Assembly: GCF_041435015.1 (NCBI RefSeq)
Contig: NZ_CP107989.1
Location: forward strand, 4,278,001 to 4,342,000
Origin: Streptomyces canus
GTDB taxonomy: Bacteria; Actinomycetota; Actinomycetes; Streptomycetales; Streptomycetaceae
Length of the DNA: 64,000 nucleotides
Direction: 5' to 3'
The notes under the pieces were generated by a model. It saw nothing but the letters and a program-made list of their open reading frames with translations. It was not told the origin of the DNA and did not search any database. Of this stretch, positions 41,973 through 50,451 are shown piece after piece. The first letter of the stretch is position 1; each line of letters starts with the position of its first letter. The position numbers were made by a program, and so were the translations under genes.

Positions 41973-44135
41973 ATGACTGCCGAGGCCACCATGACCAAGC
42001 AGAACAGCAAGCAGACGGATGCGGCTCAGGGTGGCCCGGTGTGGGACTGGGCAGCCGGCCACGGACCCATCACCGGCGCCCTGTCCGCCACCACCGGCAT
42101 GTTCGCCGTCGCCACCACCGGCACAGCGACCGGCATGCCGCCCGGGTGGGCGCTGGCGGTGGGTGCGACCGGAGCCATCGGCCACACCGCCGCTGGCATC
42201 CGCCTGCGCAACGCCGGCCGGACCATCGCCGCCCGCGCCGCCTCCTGGCTCATCGGCGCCGGATGGACCACGTGGGCCGTCACCAACGGACCCCTGACCT
42301 GGCAAGCCCTCGGCTCACTGGCCGCCATCGGCGTCGGCATGGCCACCACCACCCGCTCCACCAACCTCTACGAGGAAGCCCGCGAGAGCGAGGCGCTCGC
42401 CGCCGAACAGCGTGCCGTGGCCGCGGAGTTGTCCGCGGAACGCCGCGCGATCGCGGAGGAGTGGGCGGAGCGGATCGAAAGGATCTGCGGCATCCGCCTG
42501 CACATCCTCGCCGTAGAGAAGTGGGCCGCAGGCACCGGGTTCACCATCGACGCCGAACTGCCCGGCGGCGCCACCTACGACCAGATCAGCAAGCGGTCGG
42601 CAGTGCTGTCGGCGGACGCGCATCTACCGCACGGCTGCACCGCCACCGCCTCCCCTGGCGTCCACCAGGGCCGCGCCCTGATCGACGTGGCCACCGTCAA
42701 CGTCCTCATGGACGAACGCACCTACCCCACCGACTACGGGCCGCTCTCAGTCCTGACCGGCATCCCCTGGGGATACCGCACCAACGCCGACGAGATCCTC
42801 GCGTTCCTGCGCGAGCAGTGCGCGCTGGTGGTCGGGCCCACCGGGTCGGGCAAGACCAACATGGTCCACGCCATCCTGGCCGGGTTCGCCCGCGCCACCG
42901 ACATCCTGCCGTGGGTGATCGACCTCAACGCCGGATCGGCCGGCCTGCCCTGGGTCCTGCCCGCCCTCAACCACCAACCGGCAGAGGGTGAGCGCAAGTG
43001 GCGGCCCGGCATCGACTGGCTCGCCTCCACGTATGAAGAGGCACTGTTGATGCTGGACACCGCGCTGGCGGTGGCCCGGTATCGCAAGACCTCCTACCAG
43101 GAACTCATGCACCGCAACAACACCGACCTGCTCCCGGTCAGTTCGGCGATCCCGCAGATCATGCTGCTGATCGACGAGGGTGCAGAGATCCTGGTCAGCA
43201 CCGACCGGCGGATGCGCAAGCTCGCAGAGAAGATCCTGGAAGTCATCCGCATCGCACGCTCCATGGGCGTCCGCACCGTGCTGACCGCGCTGGGGGCCAC
43301 CGGCAGCGTGCTGGGCAACCTGATGATCCGCCGCGAGGCCAAGGTGCGCGTCGCCCTGACCGGCGGCGAAACCGAGGGCATGGACCTGTCCAAGATGTTC
43401 CCCGGCACCCGCGGCCTCAGGGTCGAGCAAGCCCCCTACAAGGGCGCCGGCTTCATGAGCACACCCGAATCGCCGGCCGCGCTGTTCAAGACGTGGCGGG
43501 TCCTGCCCCACCAGATCCGCGAGATCGTCGCCGCCACCAGCGAACGCCACCCCACCCTCGACACGGTGTCCGCCAAGGCCGCCGGCGAGGCGTACGCGCG
43601 CCGCTGGGACGGGGACCGCACCGCCTGGATGGGCAACCCCGACACCACCCCCATCCCCACCGGCCAAAGCAGCGGTGCGGGCGGGCGGTCCGGGCTCAAC
43701 CTGTCCGCCCTGCGCGACGAACCCGACACCACCCCGGACACGCGGGCGGGGTCGGAGGTGGATCGGCTCGCGGACGCGTTCATGCGCGAGATCGACGCAC
43801 AGTTCGGCACCACCGACGAACCCGACCCGTCCGCCCCGACACCGCGCCCGCAGCGGGAGCGGCCGGAGCGACGCGGACTGAACCTGTCCGCGCTGCGGGA
43901 CGACGACAGCGCGCCCGCACCACAGGGCGGGGCGGGGCCGGAATGGCTCGCGGACGCGATCGCCGCGATCGCCGACGCCGGCGCGGTGGGCATGAAGCCG
44001 TCCGCCGTCGCCGACCGCGTGGGCCGCAGCCGCCAAGCCGTCCGCGAGGCACTCAAGGCAGCGGCCGAACGAGGCGAACTGGTCTACCGGGACAACGGAC
44101 CGCACTCGGTCTACGTCCACCCCGACCACGCCTGA
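41973..44135 (+). CDS. tra: TraB/TraSA-type DNA translocase (FtsK/SpoIIIE family)
   Basis: This is the motor that moves double-stranded DNA between mycelia in Streptomyces conjugation. Of 720 residues, 30-125 hold membrane helices and 135-180 a coiled coil. The motor domain has Walker A GPTGSGKT at 288-295 and Walker B IMLLIDE at 396-402, plus GETEGMDLSKMFPGTRGL. The C-terminus (655-715) is a winged helix (SAVADRVGRSRQAVREALKA), which in TraB reads the clt repeats. The linker repeats GLNLSALRD twice (574-582, 635-643). A possible clt lies just downstream (44150-44264). An alternative start is ATG 41991. Confidence 0.92.
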   Translation: MTAEATMTKQNSKQTDAAQGGPVWDWAAGHGPITGALSATTGMFAVATTGTATGMPPGWALAVGATGAIGHTAAGIRLRNAGRTIAARAASWLIGAGWTTWAVTNGPLTWQALGSLAAIGVGMATTTRSTNLYEEARESEALAAEQRAVAAELSAERRAIAEEWAERIERICGIRLHILAVEKWAAGTGFTIDAELPGGATYDQISKRSAVLSADAHLPHGCTATASPGVHQGRALIDVATVNVLMDERTYPTDYGPLSVLTGIPWGYRTNADEILAFLREQCALVVGPTGSGKTNMVHAILAGFARATDILPWVIDLNAGSAGLPWVLPALNHQPAEGERKWRPGIDWLASTYEEALLMLDTALAVARYRKTSYQELMHRNNTDLLPVSSAIPQIMLLIDEGAEILVSTDRRMRKLAEKILEVIRIARSMGVRTVLTALGATGSVLGNLMIRREAKVRVALTGGETEGMDLSKMFPGTRGLRVEQAPYKGAGFMSTPESPAALFKTWRVLPHQIREIVAATSERHPTLDTVSAKAAGEAYARRWDGDRTAWMGNPDTTPIPTGQSSGAGGRSGLNLSALRDEPDTTPDTRAGSEVDRLADAFMREIDAQFGTTDEPDPSAPTPRPQRERPERRGLNLSALRDDDSAPAPQGGAGPEWLADAIAAIADAGAVGMKPSAVADRVGRSRQAVREALKAAAERGELVYRDNGPHSVYVHPDHA

Positions 44136-44149
44136 ACGCTCACACACGG

Positions 44150-44264
44150 CTACCGGCTAGTGGCTAGTGGCTACCGCCAACTTGCCACTAGCCGGTAGAA
44201 CACCCCGCTACTGGCCACCAGGGGACCTCAACAGGCTCTTTTAGGTTGCCAGTAGCCACTAGCC
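44150..44264. repeat. Inverted-repeat cluster after tra, candidate clt
   Basis: CTACCGGCTAGTGGC (44150-44164) and GCCACTAGCCGGTAG (44184-44198) are perfect 15-base arms. The core GGCTAGTG occurs twice overlapping (44155, 44162) and inverted as CACTAGCC at 44186 and 44257. Clt sites of TraB systems are short repeats beside tra. Confidence 0.6.
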
Positions 44265-44362
44265 AGTGACCACTACAACCACACACCGTCACCACGTGGG
44301 CGCCCGCCGGAACACCTCCGGCGGGCGCCCACGTGTCCCGGCACACCGGAAGGACATACCTG

Positions 44363-44665
44363 ATGGAGCACCGTGAACCGCCCGGAGTCTTAGCCCCGCA
44401 CATCCCGGCCGACGCCTACCACCGCGCGCAGGCCACCGGTCAGCCCGTCGTGTTCGTCGTCCAGGACAACACCGCCGCCTTCCCCTGGCGGCGCCTGGCC
44501 TACCCGTTCGCTATCGCCGGCGCGGTCGTCATCGGCGGGTGGGGACTGGTCGCCGCTCTCGCCTGGCTGCTCGACATCGCCGCCCACACCGCCACCGTCA
44601 TCGCCGGCGCCGCCGGACCTGTCGGGGTCGGCGGCATCACCCTCAAACTCGCCCGCTCCAAGTAG
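44363..44665 (+). CDS. Small membrane protein
   Basis: The 100-residue protein has a polar head (MEHREPPGVLAPHIPADAYH) and two hydrophobic segments at about 50-70 (YPFAIAGAVVIGGWGLVAAL) and 75-93. ATG 44363 follows AAGGA. It is the first gene after the candidate clt and precedes a series leading to ssb. Unknown role, likely transfer-associated. Confidence 0.7.
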   Translation: MEHREPPGVLAPHIPADAYHRAQATGQPVVFVVQDNTAAFPWRRLAYPFAIAGAVVIGGWGLVAALAWLLDIAAHTATVIAGAAGPVGVGGITLKLARSK

Positions 44666-44679
44666 CCCAGGACTCAGCC

Positions 44680-44850
44680 GTGTTCGAGATCCGCGTCATC
44701 TGCGAGCCCACCGACACCGACCGCGTCAGCCGGGCCCTGGCCGCCGCGTTCGACACCGGACCCGCCCGCCGGTACCCCACCCGCGACGGCAAGCGCGTGC
44801 GCCTGCATTTCACCGCCGACCACCAGCCCACCGAACCCGAGAGCGAGTGA
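44680..44850 (+). CDS. Small hypothetical protein
   Basis: The 56-residue product reads VFEIRVICEPTDTDRVSRAL, then RYPTRDGKRVRLHFTADHQP: a small beta-alpha-beta-like pattern. It starts at GTG 44680 with AGGA upstream, and ssb follows two bases after its stop. Confidence 0.6.
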   Translation: MFEIRVICEPTDTDRVSRALAAAFDTGPARRYPTRDGKRVRLHFTADHQPTEPESE

Positions 44851-44852
44851 CC

Positions 44853-45308
44853 ATGTCGTTCGGAGAAACCTCGATCACCCTTGTCGGCAACCTGACCGAC
44901 GATCCCGAGCTGAAGTTCACCGAGGGCGGCGCTGCGCTGGCGAAGTTCACCATTGCCGTGACCCCGCGCACCTTCGACCGCACGTCGAACGCGTGGAAGG
45001 ACGGCACCACCGCCTTCTACCGGTGCGCCGCCTGGCGCCAGCTGGCCGAGCACATCGCCGACAGCCTCAAGAAGGGCTCGCGCGTCGTCGCCAACGGGCG
45101 GATGCGCCAGCACGACTGGACCAACGAGCAGGGCGAGAAGCGCTCCATGCTGGCCGTCGAGATCGACGACATCGGCGCCTCGGTCCGTTTCACCACCGTG
45201 ATCATCAACGCCAAGCGCACCGGCCAGAACGGCCCCGCCGGCGATGACCCATGGGCCACCGGCAACGGTTCCGCCGCGGGCGCGGCGGACGCCGATCCCC
45301 CGTTCTAA
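44853..45308 (+). CDS. ssb: Single-stranded DNA-binding protein
   Basis: The 151-residue OB-fold protein protects single strands during element replication. It shows ITLVGNLTDDPELKFTEGGA at the start, FYRCAAWRQLAEHIADSLKK in the middle and a C-terminus ending DADPPF, a variant of the acidic tip that binds partner proteins. ATG at 44853 is preferred over a GTG six bases earlier. It is element-specific: SSBs of Streptomyces chromosomes lie with ribosomal genes elsewhere. Confidence 0.93.
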   Translation: MSFGETSITLVGNLTDDPELKFTEGGAALAKFTIAVTPRTFDRTSNAWKDGTTAFYRCAAWRQLAEHIADSLKKGSRVVANGRMRQHDWTNEQGEKRSMLAVEIDDIGASVRFTTVIINAKRTGQNGPAGDDPWATGNGSAAGAADADPPF

Positions 45309-45315
45309 CTGCGCC

Positions 45316-45358
45316 AAGGGCGGCCCCTTCGTCTCGCCAAAGTCGCGGGGCCGCCCTT
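45316..45358 (+). terminator. Hairpin terminator after ssb
   Basis: AAGGGCGGCCCC and GGGGCCGCCCTT form a perfect 12-bp stem. Confidence 0.8.
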
Positions 45359-45397
45359 GTCCACCCACCAGTCAACTGACCTGTGGAGGTCTCCAGC

Positions 45398-46138
45398 ATG
45401 ACCCAACCCACCGCCATCGGGCGACTGCTCGCCCCGTCCGAACCCGTGAAGGTGTTGGACGCCTTCTGCTGCATCGGGGGCGCCACCTGCGGATACCGGC
45501 GAGCGTTCGGCCCCGAATGCCACATCACCGGCGTCGACATCCAGGCGCAGCCCGACTACCCGGGCGATGCATTCCACCAGGGCGACGCGATCGACTTCAT
45601 CCGCGCCCACGGCCACGAATTCCACTTCATCCACGCCTCGCCCCCGTGCCAGGGCGAGGGCGCCCCCACCAAGGGCACCAACAAGGCGCGCAACGCGGCG
45701 ATCGGCCGCACCTACCCCCGCCTCATTGCGCCCACCCGGGCCGCCCTGGAAGCCGCCGGGAGGCCGTACGCGATGGAGAACGTGCCCGGCTCCGAGGTCC
45801 GCAAGGACATCCGGTTGTGCGGGGAACAGTTCGGACTCGCAGTACTCATGCACCGCTACTTCGAACTCGGTCACTGGACCACCGCCCGCCCGGCCCACCC
45901 CAAGCACCGCGGCTACGTACGTGGGTGGCGGCACGGCGAGTACCGCGAGGGCCCCTACGTCGCTGCGTACGGCGAGGGCGGCGGCAAAGCCACCGTGGAG
46001 GAGATCCGCGCCGCGAAGGGCATCGGCTGGTCCACCGACCACCGCAGGCTCAGGGAGGCCCTGCCGCCCACCTACACGGAATGGGTCGGCCGCGCCTACC
46101 TCGCCACCCTCGCACCCACGTGGGAGGTGGCGGCATGA
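45398..46138 (+). CDS. Solitary C5-cytosine DNA methyltransferase, compact
   Basis: The 246-residue protein has methyltransferase motif I (LDAFCCIGGATCGY, about 20-33), motif IV with the catalytic Cys84 in ASPPCQGEG and motif VI ENV at 127-129. It is much shorter than usual (300-400), with little room for a target recognition domain and no clear QxRxR motif VIII. No restriction gene accompanies it, so it may protect the element during entry or mark its origin. ATG at 45398 follows GGAGG. Its stop overlaps the prim-pol start (ATGA). Confidence 0.88.
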   Translation: MTQPTAIGRLLAPSEPVKVLDAFCCIGGATCGYRRAFGPECHITGVDIQAQPDYPGDAFHQGDAIDFIRAHGHEFHFIHASPPCQGEGAPTKGTNKARNAAIGRTYPRLIAPTRAALEAAGRPYAMENVPGSEVRKDIRLCGEQFGLAVLMHRYFELGHWTTARPAHPKHRGYVRGWRHGEYREGPYVAAYGEGGGKATVEEIRAAKGIGWSTDHRRLREALPPTYTEWVGRAYLATLAPTWEVAA

Positions 46139-47061
46139 CCGAGCCCCTCACCGTGTCCCTGGAGACCCTGCACCTGCTGTCCGCCGCCCTGCTGTGCGGC
46201 GAGCGAGGCTGGCCCGTCATCCCGCTGGTCCCGGGCGCAAAGCGGCCCACCGGGCACCCCGAACGCGACTGCCCCCGCACCGGACGCTGCGCAAACGGGC
46301 ACCTCACCCCCGAACAGCGCGCCACCACCGACTCCGACCTGATCCACGCGGCATGGGCCCACCACCCCTACAACGTGGGGATCGCGACCGGACCGGCCGG
46401 CCTGCTCGTGGTCGACCTGGACATGCCGAAGGAGGAAGAGCAGGAAGGAGCGCCTGACGGCGCCACTTCTTTCAAGGCGCTCTGCGAGCGCGCCGGACAG
46501 CCATATCCGTACACCTACCAGGTGCGGACCCCCAGCGGGGGCCGACACGTGTACTTCGCGGCCCCGCGAGGGCCGCGGTTGAAGTGCAGCGTCAAGCGAC
46601 TCGCCCCCAACATCGACACCCGCGCATGGGGCGGCTACGTCGTCGCCGCGGGCAGCACCACCCCGCAGGGCGCCTACGAGGTAGCCGAAGCGGCTCCGGT
46701 GGCCGCGCTCCCGACCTGGCTGGCCGCGCTCCTGACCAAACCAGCGAAACCCGCTGACTCTCCTGCGCTCGCTCCGGTATTGGACGGCACCAGGGCCGCG
46801 CGCACGGCGCTGGAGCGGGAGTGTGCGGTCATCCGGGCCGCCCGTGAGGGCGGGCCGAACGGGCGCAACAACACGCTGCATCGCAGTGCGTGCAAGGTGG
46901 CCCGGTTCGTCGCCTGGGGACACATCGACCGTCACACGGTCGAAGAGGCAATCCAGGCGGCGGGGGAGTCGACGGGGCTGCCGGCTGCCGAGTGCCGCAC
47001 CACGATCCGCAGCGCCATGGAGTGGATCGTGGCGCACGCGACACCGCGGGAGGTCGCGTGA
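46135..47061 (+). CDS. Bifunctional primase-polymerase (prim-pol)
   Basis: The 308-residue protein starts the element's own replication. Its N-terminal prim-pol domain has GWPVIPLVPGAKRPTG at 25-40, the metal-binding LVVDLDMP (D94, D96) and RTPSGGRHVYFAAPRG with the catalytic His. A helical C-terminal part (about 215-308) ends CRTTIRSAMEWIVAHATP. In AICEs prim-pol with an AAA+ helicase replaces a RepSA-type initiator. It is coupled to the methyltransferase upstream and probably to a small gene downstream (GTGA). Confidence 0.9.
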   Translation: MTEPLTVSLETLHLLSAALLCGERGWPVIPLVPGAKRPTGHPERDCPRTGRCANGHLTPEQRATTDSDLIHAAWAHHPYNVGIATGPAGLLVVDLDMPKEEEQEGAPDGATSFKALCERAGQPYPYTYQVRTPSGGRHVYFAAPRGPRLKCSVKRLAPNIDTRAWGGYVVAAGSTTPQGAYEVAEAAPVAALPTWLAALLTKPAKPADSPALAPVLDGTRAARTALERECAVIRAAREGGPNGRNNTLHRSACKVARFVAWGHIDRHTVEEAIQAAGESTGLPAAECRTTIRSAMEWIVAHATPREVA

Positions 47062-47255
47062 CCACTCACCGATCCCCCCGCCTGGATTGCCTCATCCCCG
47101 CCCCCAACGGGCCACAGGACGCCCTGCCCGCCGTGCCACGGCCGGGCGGGGGCGGCCGACAGAAGGTCGCCCGAAGGGCGTCCTTTCAGCCCTCCCCCCC
47201 GATCCACCGCACCTCGTGCCCGGCACGTAACTCCGAAGGGAGGAACGCCGCATGA
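47058..47255 (+). CDS. Possible small coupled gene between prim-pol and helicase
   Basis: A 65-codon frame, VTTHRSPRLDCLIPAPNGPQ and ending RTSCPARNSEGRNAA, begins in a GTGA overlap with prim-pol and ends in an ATGA overlap with the helicase, as real coupled genes do. Composition is Pro/Arg-rich and no family is seen. It may serve mainly to carry ribosomes to the helicase. Confidence 0.4.
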   Translation: MTTHRSPRLDCLIPAPNGPQDALPAVPRPGGGGRQKVARRASFQPSPPIHRTSCPARNSEGRNAA

Positions 47256-48493
47256 CCAGCTCCAACGCCCCCATCGACGGCGCCGCGCTGCTCGATGAGG
47301 TCGAAGCGTTCCACCGCAGGTTCAACGTCTTCCCCCGCGAGGCTGCCTACGTCGCCGTCACGCTTTGGGATGCGCACGCGCACCTGATCGACGCGTTCGA
47401 CGGCACCGCCCGCCTCGCCTTCCTCTCCCCCGAGCCCGGATCGGGCAAGTCCCGGGCCTTGGAAATCGTGGAGACCCTCACCCCGCGCGCCGCCACCACC
47501 GTCAACGCCTCAGCCAACGCCCTGTTCCGGCTGGTGGAGGCCGATGGTGGAACCCCGACGCTGCTCTTCGACGAGATCGACACTGTTTTCGGGCCCAAGG
47601 CCGGAGGCAACGAAGAGGTCCGCGGATTCCTCAACTCTGGCTATCGGCGGGGTGCCAAGTCCCTGCGCTGCGTCGGCGACGGCTCCAACCAGAGCACCGA
47701 GTGGTTCTCCTCGTTCTGCGCGGTCGCCATGGCCGGACTCGGCTCCCTACCGGACACAATCCTGACCCGCTCAGTCATCATCCGCATGCGCAAGAAGGCC
47801 CCCAACGAGAAGGCCGAACCCTACCGCCGGCGCGTCCACGAGAAGCAGGGCCACGCCCTGCGTGACCGCCTCGCCAAGTGGGCCGACACCATCAGGGACG
47901 ACATCGCCGCAGCCTGGCCGGAGATGCCCGACGGGGTATCCGACCGGCCCGCCGACGTATGGGAACCTCTCCTTGCCGTCGCCGATGCCGCGGGCGGGCA
48001 CTGGCCCGAGCGAGCCCGCACGGCCTGCCTGGAACTGGTCCGTGCCGCTGGTGAAGGCAGCGGTTCCTCCATCGGCATCCGGCTGTTGACCGACCTGCGC
48101 GACAAGGTGTTCTGCGGAGCCGAGCGCATGCCCACGGCCGCGATCCTCGAACTCCTTCACCGGATCGACGACGCCCCGTGGGCAGACATGGACGGCAACG
48201 GCAAGCCCCTCAACGCCCGGTCACTGTCCAAGATGCTCGGGGAGTACGTCACGGCGAAGAACGAGCCGATCGGGCCCCGATCCATCCGCACCACCCAGGG
48301 CGTCCCCAAGGGCTACTACGCCGAAGATCTCGCGGACGCGTGGCTCCGCTACTGCCCCCCACCCCCCGGGGAAACCGCTACATCCGCTACATCCGCTACA
48401 CCGCAGGTCAACGGGGGTGAATCCGTAGCGGAAGAGCTCCCCGGCATCCGCTACATCACCCCACAAGCCGCTACCGCCGACCGCACTGCGTAG
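47252..48493 (+). CDS. DUF3631 AAA+ replication helicase
   Basis: The 413-residue protein has Walker A SPEPGSGKSR (59-68), Walker B TLLFDEIDTVF (103-113) and, from about 230, the DUF3631 region (LLAVADAAGGHWPERARTAC; RSLSKMLGEYVTAKNEPIGP). It unwinds DNA with the prim-pol encoded upstream. The tail contains TATSATSATPQ, encoded by the first three iterons of the presumed origin, so the gene end doubles as origin DNA. ATG 47252 follows GGAGG. Confidence 0.9.
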   Translation: MTSSNAPIDGAALLDEVEAFHRRFNVFPREAAYVAVTLWDAHAHLIDAFDGTARLAFLSPEPGSGKSRALEIVETLTPRAATTVNASANALFRLVEADGGTPTLLFDEIDTVFGPKAGGNEEVRGFLNSGYRRGAKSLRCVGDGSNQSTEWFSSFCAVAMAGLGSLPDTILTRSVIIRMRKKAPNEKAEPYRRRVHEKQGHALRDRLAKWADTIRDDIAAAWPEMPDGVSDRPADVWEPLLAVADAAGGHWPERARTACLELVRAAGEGSGSSIGIRLLTDLRDKVFCGAERMPTAAILELLHRIDDAPWADMDGNGKPLNARSLSKMLGEYVTAKNEPIGPRSIRTTQGVPKGYYAEDLADAWLRYCPPPPGETATSATSATPQVNGGESVAEELPGIRYITPQAATADRTA

Positions 48494-48578
48494 CACCACC
48501 CATCCGCTACATCCCACCCATCCGCTACACGCAACAGGCCCCTGAGCTGCGGTGTAGCGGATGTAGCGGATGTAGCGG
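48375..48578. repeat. Iteron array, candidate replication origin
   Basis: CCGCTACAT repeats in tandem at 48375, 48384 and 48393 (the last CCGCTACAC), then at 48448, 48504 and 48522. The inverse GTAGCGG follows as three tandem units at 48552-48578. Nine copies of a 9-mer around a gap, between helicase and xis, fit an origin bound by the replication proteins. Confidence 0.75.
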
Positions 48579-48668
48579 ATTTCTGAGAGGGACCGGCATG
48601 CCCCCGAGAGGGGTTGTGGCGGTCCCCCTCCCTCGTCTGTCCCTCCTGATGTCTCAAGGAGCCCCGAC

Positions 48669-48878
48669 ATGGCTACCCCTACCCGTCGCCGCCGCGCGCC
48701 CAAGGACGAACTGGTGCCCCTCAGTGACGTGCTGGACGAAATCGGCATCACCCGCGCCACCTGGTACCGGTGGCGCGACCGCGGCTACACGCCGGAGGCG
48801 CGGCGCACGCCTTCCGGTCGCATCTGCGTGCGCCGAAGTGTCCTGGACGCCTTCAAAGAAGAACTGGATGCCGCGTGA
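48669..48878 (+). CDS. xis: Excisionase (Xis)
   Basis: The 69-residue winged helix-turn-helix protein (LVPLSDVLDEIGITRATWYR, then RRTPSGRICVRRSVLDAFKE) bends att DNA so integrase can cut the element out. AAGGAG stands before its ATG. Its stop is inside the GTGA that starts int, so excisionase and integrase are made together, the standard AICE order. Confidence 0.92.
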   Translation: MATPTRRRRAPKDELVPLSDVLDEIGITRATWYRWRDRGYTPEARRTPSGRICVRRSVLDAFKEELDAA

Positions 48879-50242
48879 CTGAGTGGACTTACGACGTCAA
48901 GATCTGGGCCATCCGCAAGCGCGATTCGACGCGGAAGCCCTACCAAGTTCGCTGGGGTACGGGCAGTCGCCCGCACTCGGAATCCTTCAAGACGTTGGGC
49001 CTGGCGGAGAGCCGTCGGGCCCAACTCATCACCGCCACGCGTGCGGGCGAACCGTTCGACGTGGAGAGCGGGCTCCCGAAGTCCTTGTTCGCCAAGGAAC
49101 GGGACATCTCGTGGTACGAGCACGCCCGCAACTACATCGCCATGAAGTGGGACCACTCCCCCGCGTCCACCCGCCGCACGCTCGCCGAAGCCATGGCGAC
49201 CGTGACGCCCGCTCTGGTGAAGGACACCAAGGGCATGCCGGACCCGCGAGTCGTACGCACCGCCCTCTACAGCTGGGCATTCAACAAGAACCGATGGAAG
49301 GAAGACCCGCCGGCCGATGTGGCGAAGGTGCTTGCATGGTTCGAGCTGAAGTCCCTGTCCACATCCGCTCTGGCTGACCGCATGCGAGTCCGCGCCGCGC
49401 TGGACGCTCTGACCAAGAAACTGAACGGCGGGACGGCCGCCGCAAGCGTGATCCGCAGGAAGCGGGCCATCTTCCACAACGCCCTCGGCTATGCCGTGGA
49501 CGCCGAACTCCTGACGGAGAACCCCCTCCCGGGCGTCCAGTGGAAGGCTCCCGAACAGGTGGAAGAGGAGGTAGACCCGGCGTGCGTGCCGGACCCGGCT
49601 CAGGCCGCGACGCTCTTGACCGCCGTACGGGATCAGAGCCCGCGGGGCCGCCGTCTGATGGCGTTCTTCGGCTGCATGTACTACGCCGCGGCCCGGCCGG
49701 CCGAAGTCATCGGCTTGCGCCTCCAGGACTGCGACCTACCACGTCGCGGGTGGGGGAAGCTGCGGCTGAGAGAGACGCGACCGCGGTCCGGCTCAGCGTG
49801 GACGGACAGCGGCGAAGCCCACGACAAGCGGGGCCTGAAGCACCGCCCGCGGAAGGCGGTTCGGGAGGTCCCGATCCCGCCGGAACTGGTTGCTCTCCTG
49901 CGGTGGCACGTCACGGCGTACGGCACGGCACCGGACGGCCGACTGTTCCGCACGCAACGCGGCGGGCTGATCCAGGACACCGGATACGGGGAGGTCTGGG
50001 CTGAGGCTCGAACACGAGCCCTGACACCCGCTCAGCGACAGTCGGCACTGGCCAAGCGCCCTTATGATCTTCGTCACGCGGCCGTCTCCACGTGGCTCAG
50101 CTCTGGCGTGGAACCTCAGCTAGTGGCGAAGCGCGCCGGCCACAGTGTGGCCGTCCTGTTCCGCGTCTACGCGAAGTTCCTCAGCGGCGGAGATGAGGCC
50201 GCGAACGCCAAGATCTCCGCCCGCCTGGAGGGGCGCTCCTAG
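48875..50242 (+). CDS. int: Tyrosine integrase of the AICE
   Basis: The 455-residue site-specific recombinase inserts and removes the element at the tRNA-Tyr 3' end. It has an N-terminal arm-binding part (WAIRKRDSTRKPYQVRWGTG), a core-binding domain (about 75-215) and a catalytic domain with R274 in AAARPAEVIGLRL, R400 in PYDLRHAAVS, H423 in RAGHSV and the nucleophile Y432 in FRVYAKFL. It starts at GTG 48875 in a GTGA overlap with xis. It ends 152 bases from the tRNA, separated by a strong terminator. Confidence 0.95.
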   Translation: MTEWTYDVKIWAIRKRDSTRKPYQVRWGTGSRPHSESFKTLGLAESRRAQLITATRAGEPFDVESGLPKSLFAKERDISWYEHARNYIAMKWDHSPASTRRTLAEAMATVTPALVKDTKGMPDPRVVRTALYSWAFNKNRWKEDPPADVAKVLAWFELKSLSTSALADRMRVRAALDALTKKLNGGTAAASVIRRKRAIFHNALGYAVDAELLTENPLPGVQWKAPEQVEEEVDPACVPDPAQAATLLTAVRDQSPRGRRLMAFFGCMYYAAARPAEVIGLRLQDCDLPRRGWGKLRLRETRPRSGSAWTDSGEAHDKRGLKHRPRKAVREVPIPPELVALLRWHVTAYGTAPDGRLFRTQRGGLIQDTGYGEVWAEARTRALTPAQRQSALAKRPYDLRHAAVSTWLSSGVEPQLVAKRAGHSVAVLFRVYAKFLSGGDEAANAKISARLEGRS

Positions 50243-50339
50243 CGTCAGAAATCCCGTCCACGTCTGGGCCACGCAGTTCGAGATGGGACGTTCGAACACG
50301 AGACAGAGCGAGACAGTACGTCTGTCGCCAGAGCACACG

Positions 50340-50390
50340 ACAAGGGGCCCGTGACCAGCCGTTTCGGCTGGTCACGGGCCCCTTGTTTTT
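50340..50390 (+). terminator. Strong terminator of int next to tRNA-Tyr
   Basis: ACAAGGGGCCCGTGACCAGC and its perfect 20-base inverse enclose CGTTTCG and are followed by TTTTT. Confidence 0.95.
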
Positions 50391-50393
50391 CGT

Positions 50394-50451
50394 GTGGCGG
50401 CGCCAGGATTCGAACCTGGGAAGGCTGAGCCGGCAGATTTACAGTCTGCTC
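50394..50451. repeat. Right attachment site (attR) within tRNA-Tyr
   Basis: 58 bases from the tRNA 3' end through the anticodon stem, repeated at 26276-26333 with one mismatch and, up to ATTTACAG, at 20500-20550. Confidence 0.92.

Larger units (their letters stand above)
26334..50394. mobile_element. Actinomycete integrative and conjugative element (AICE) in tRNA-Tyr
   Basis: The element is bounded by 58-base repeats of the tRNA-Tyr 3' end. It contains in order cargo, regulators, spread genes, a TraB/FtsK translocase, SSB, prim-pol, helicase, iterons, xis and int, the full AICE set. Int lies next to the restored tRNA. SLP1 of S. coelicolor is known to use a tRNA-Tyr site, so this is an element of that lifestyle. 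Confidence 0.92.

Noticed and set aside
48375..48578. CRISPR or simple microsatellite at the CCGCTACAT repeats
   Set aside because: Units are 9 bases, contiguous or irregularly spaced and in both orientations, which fits iterons better.
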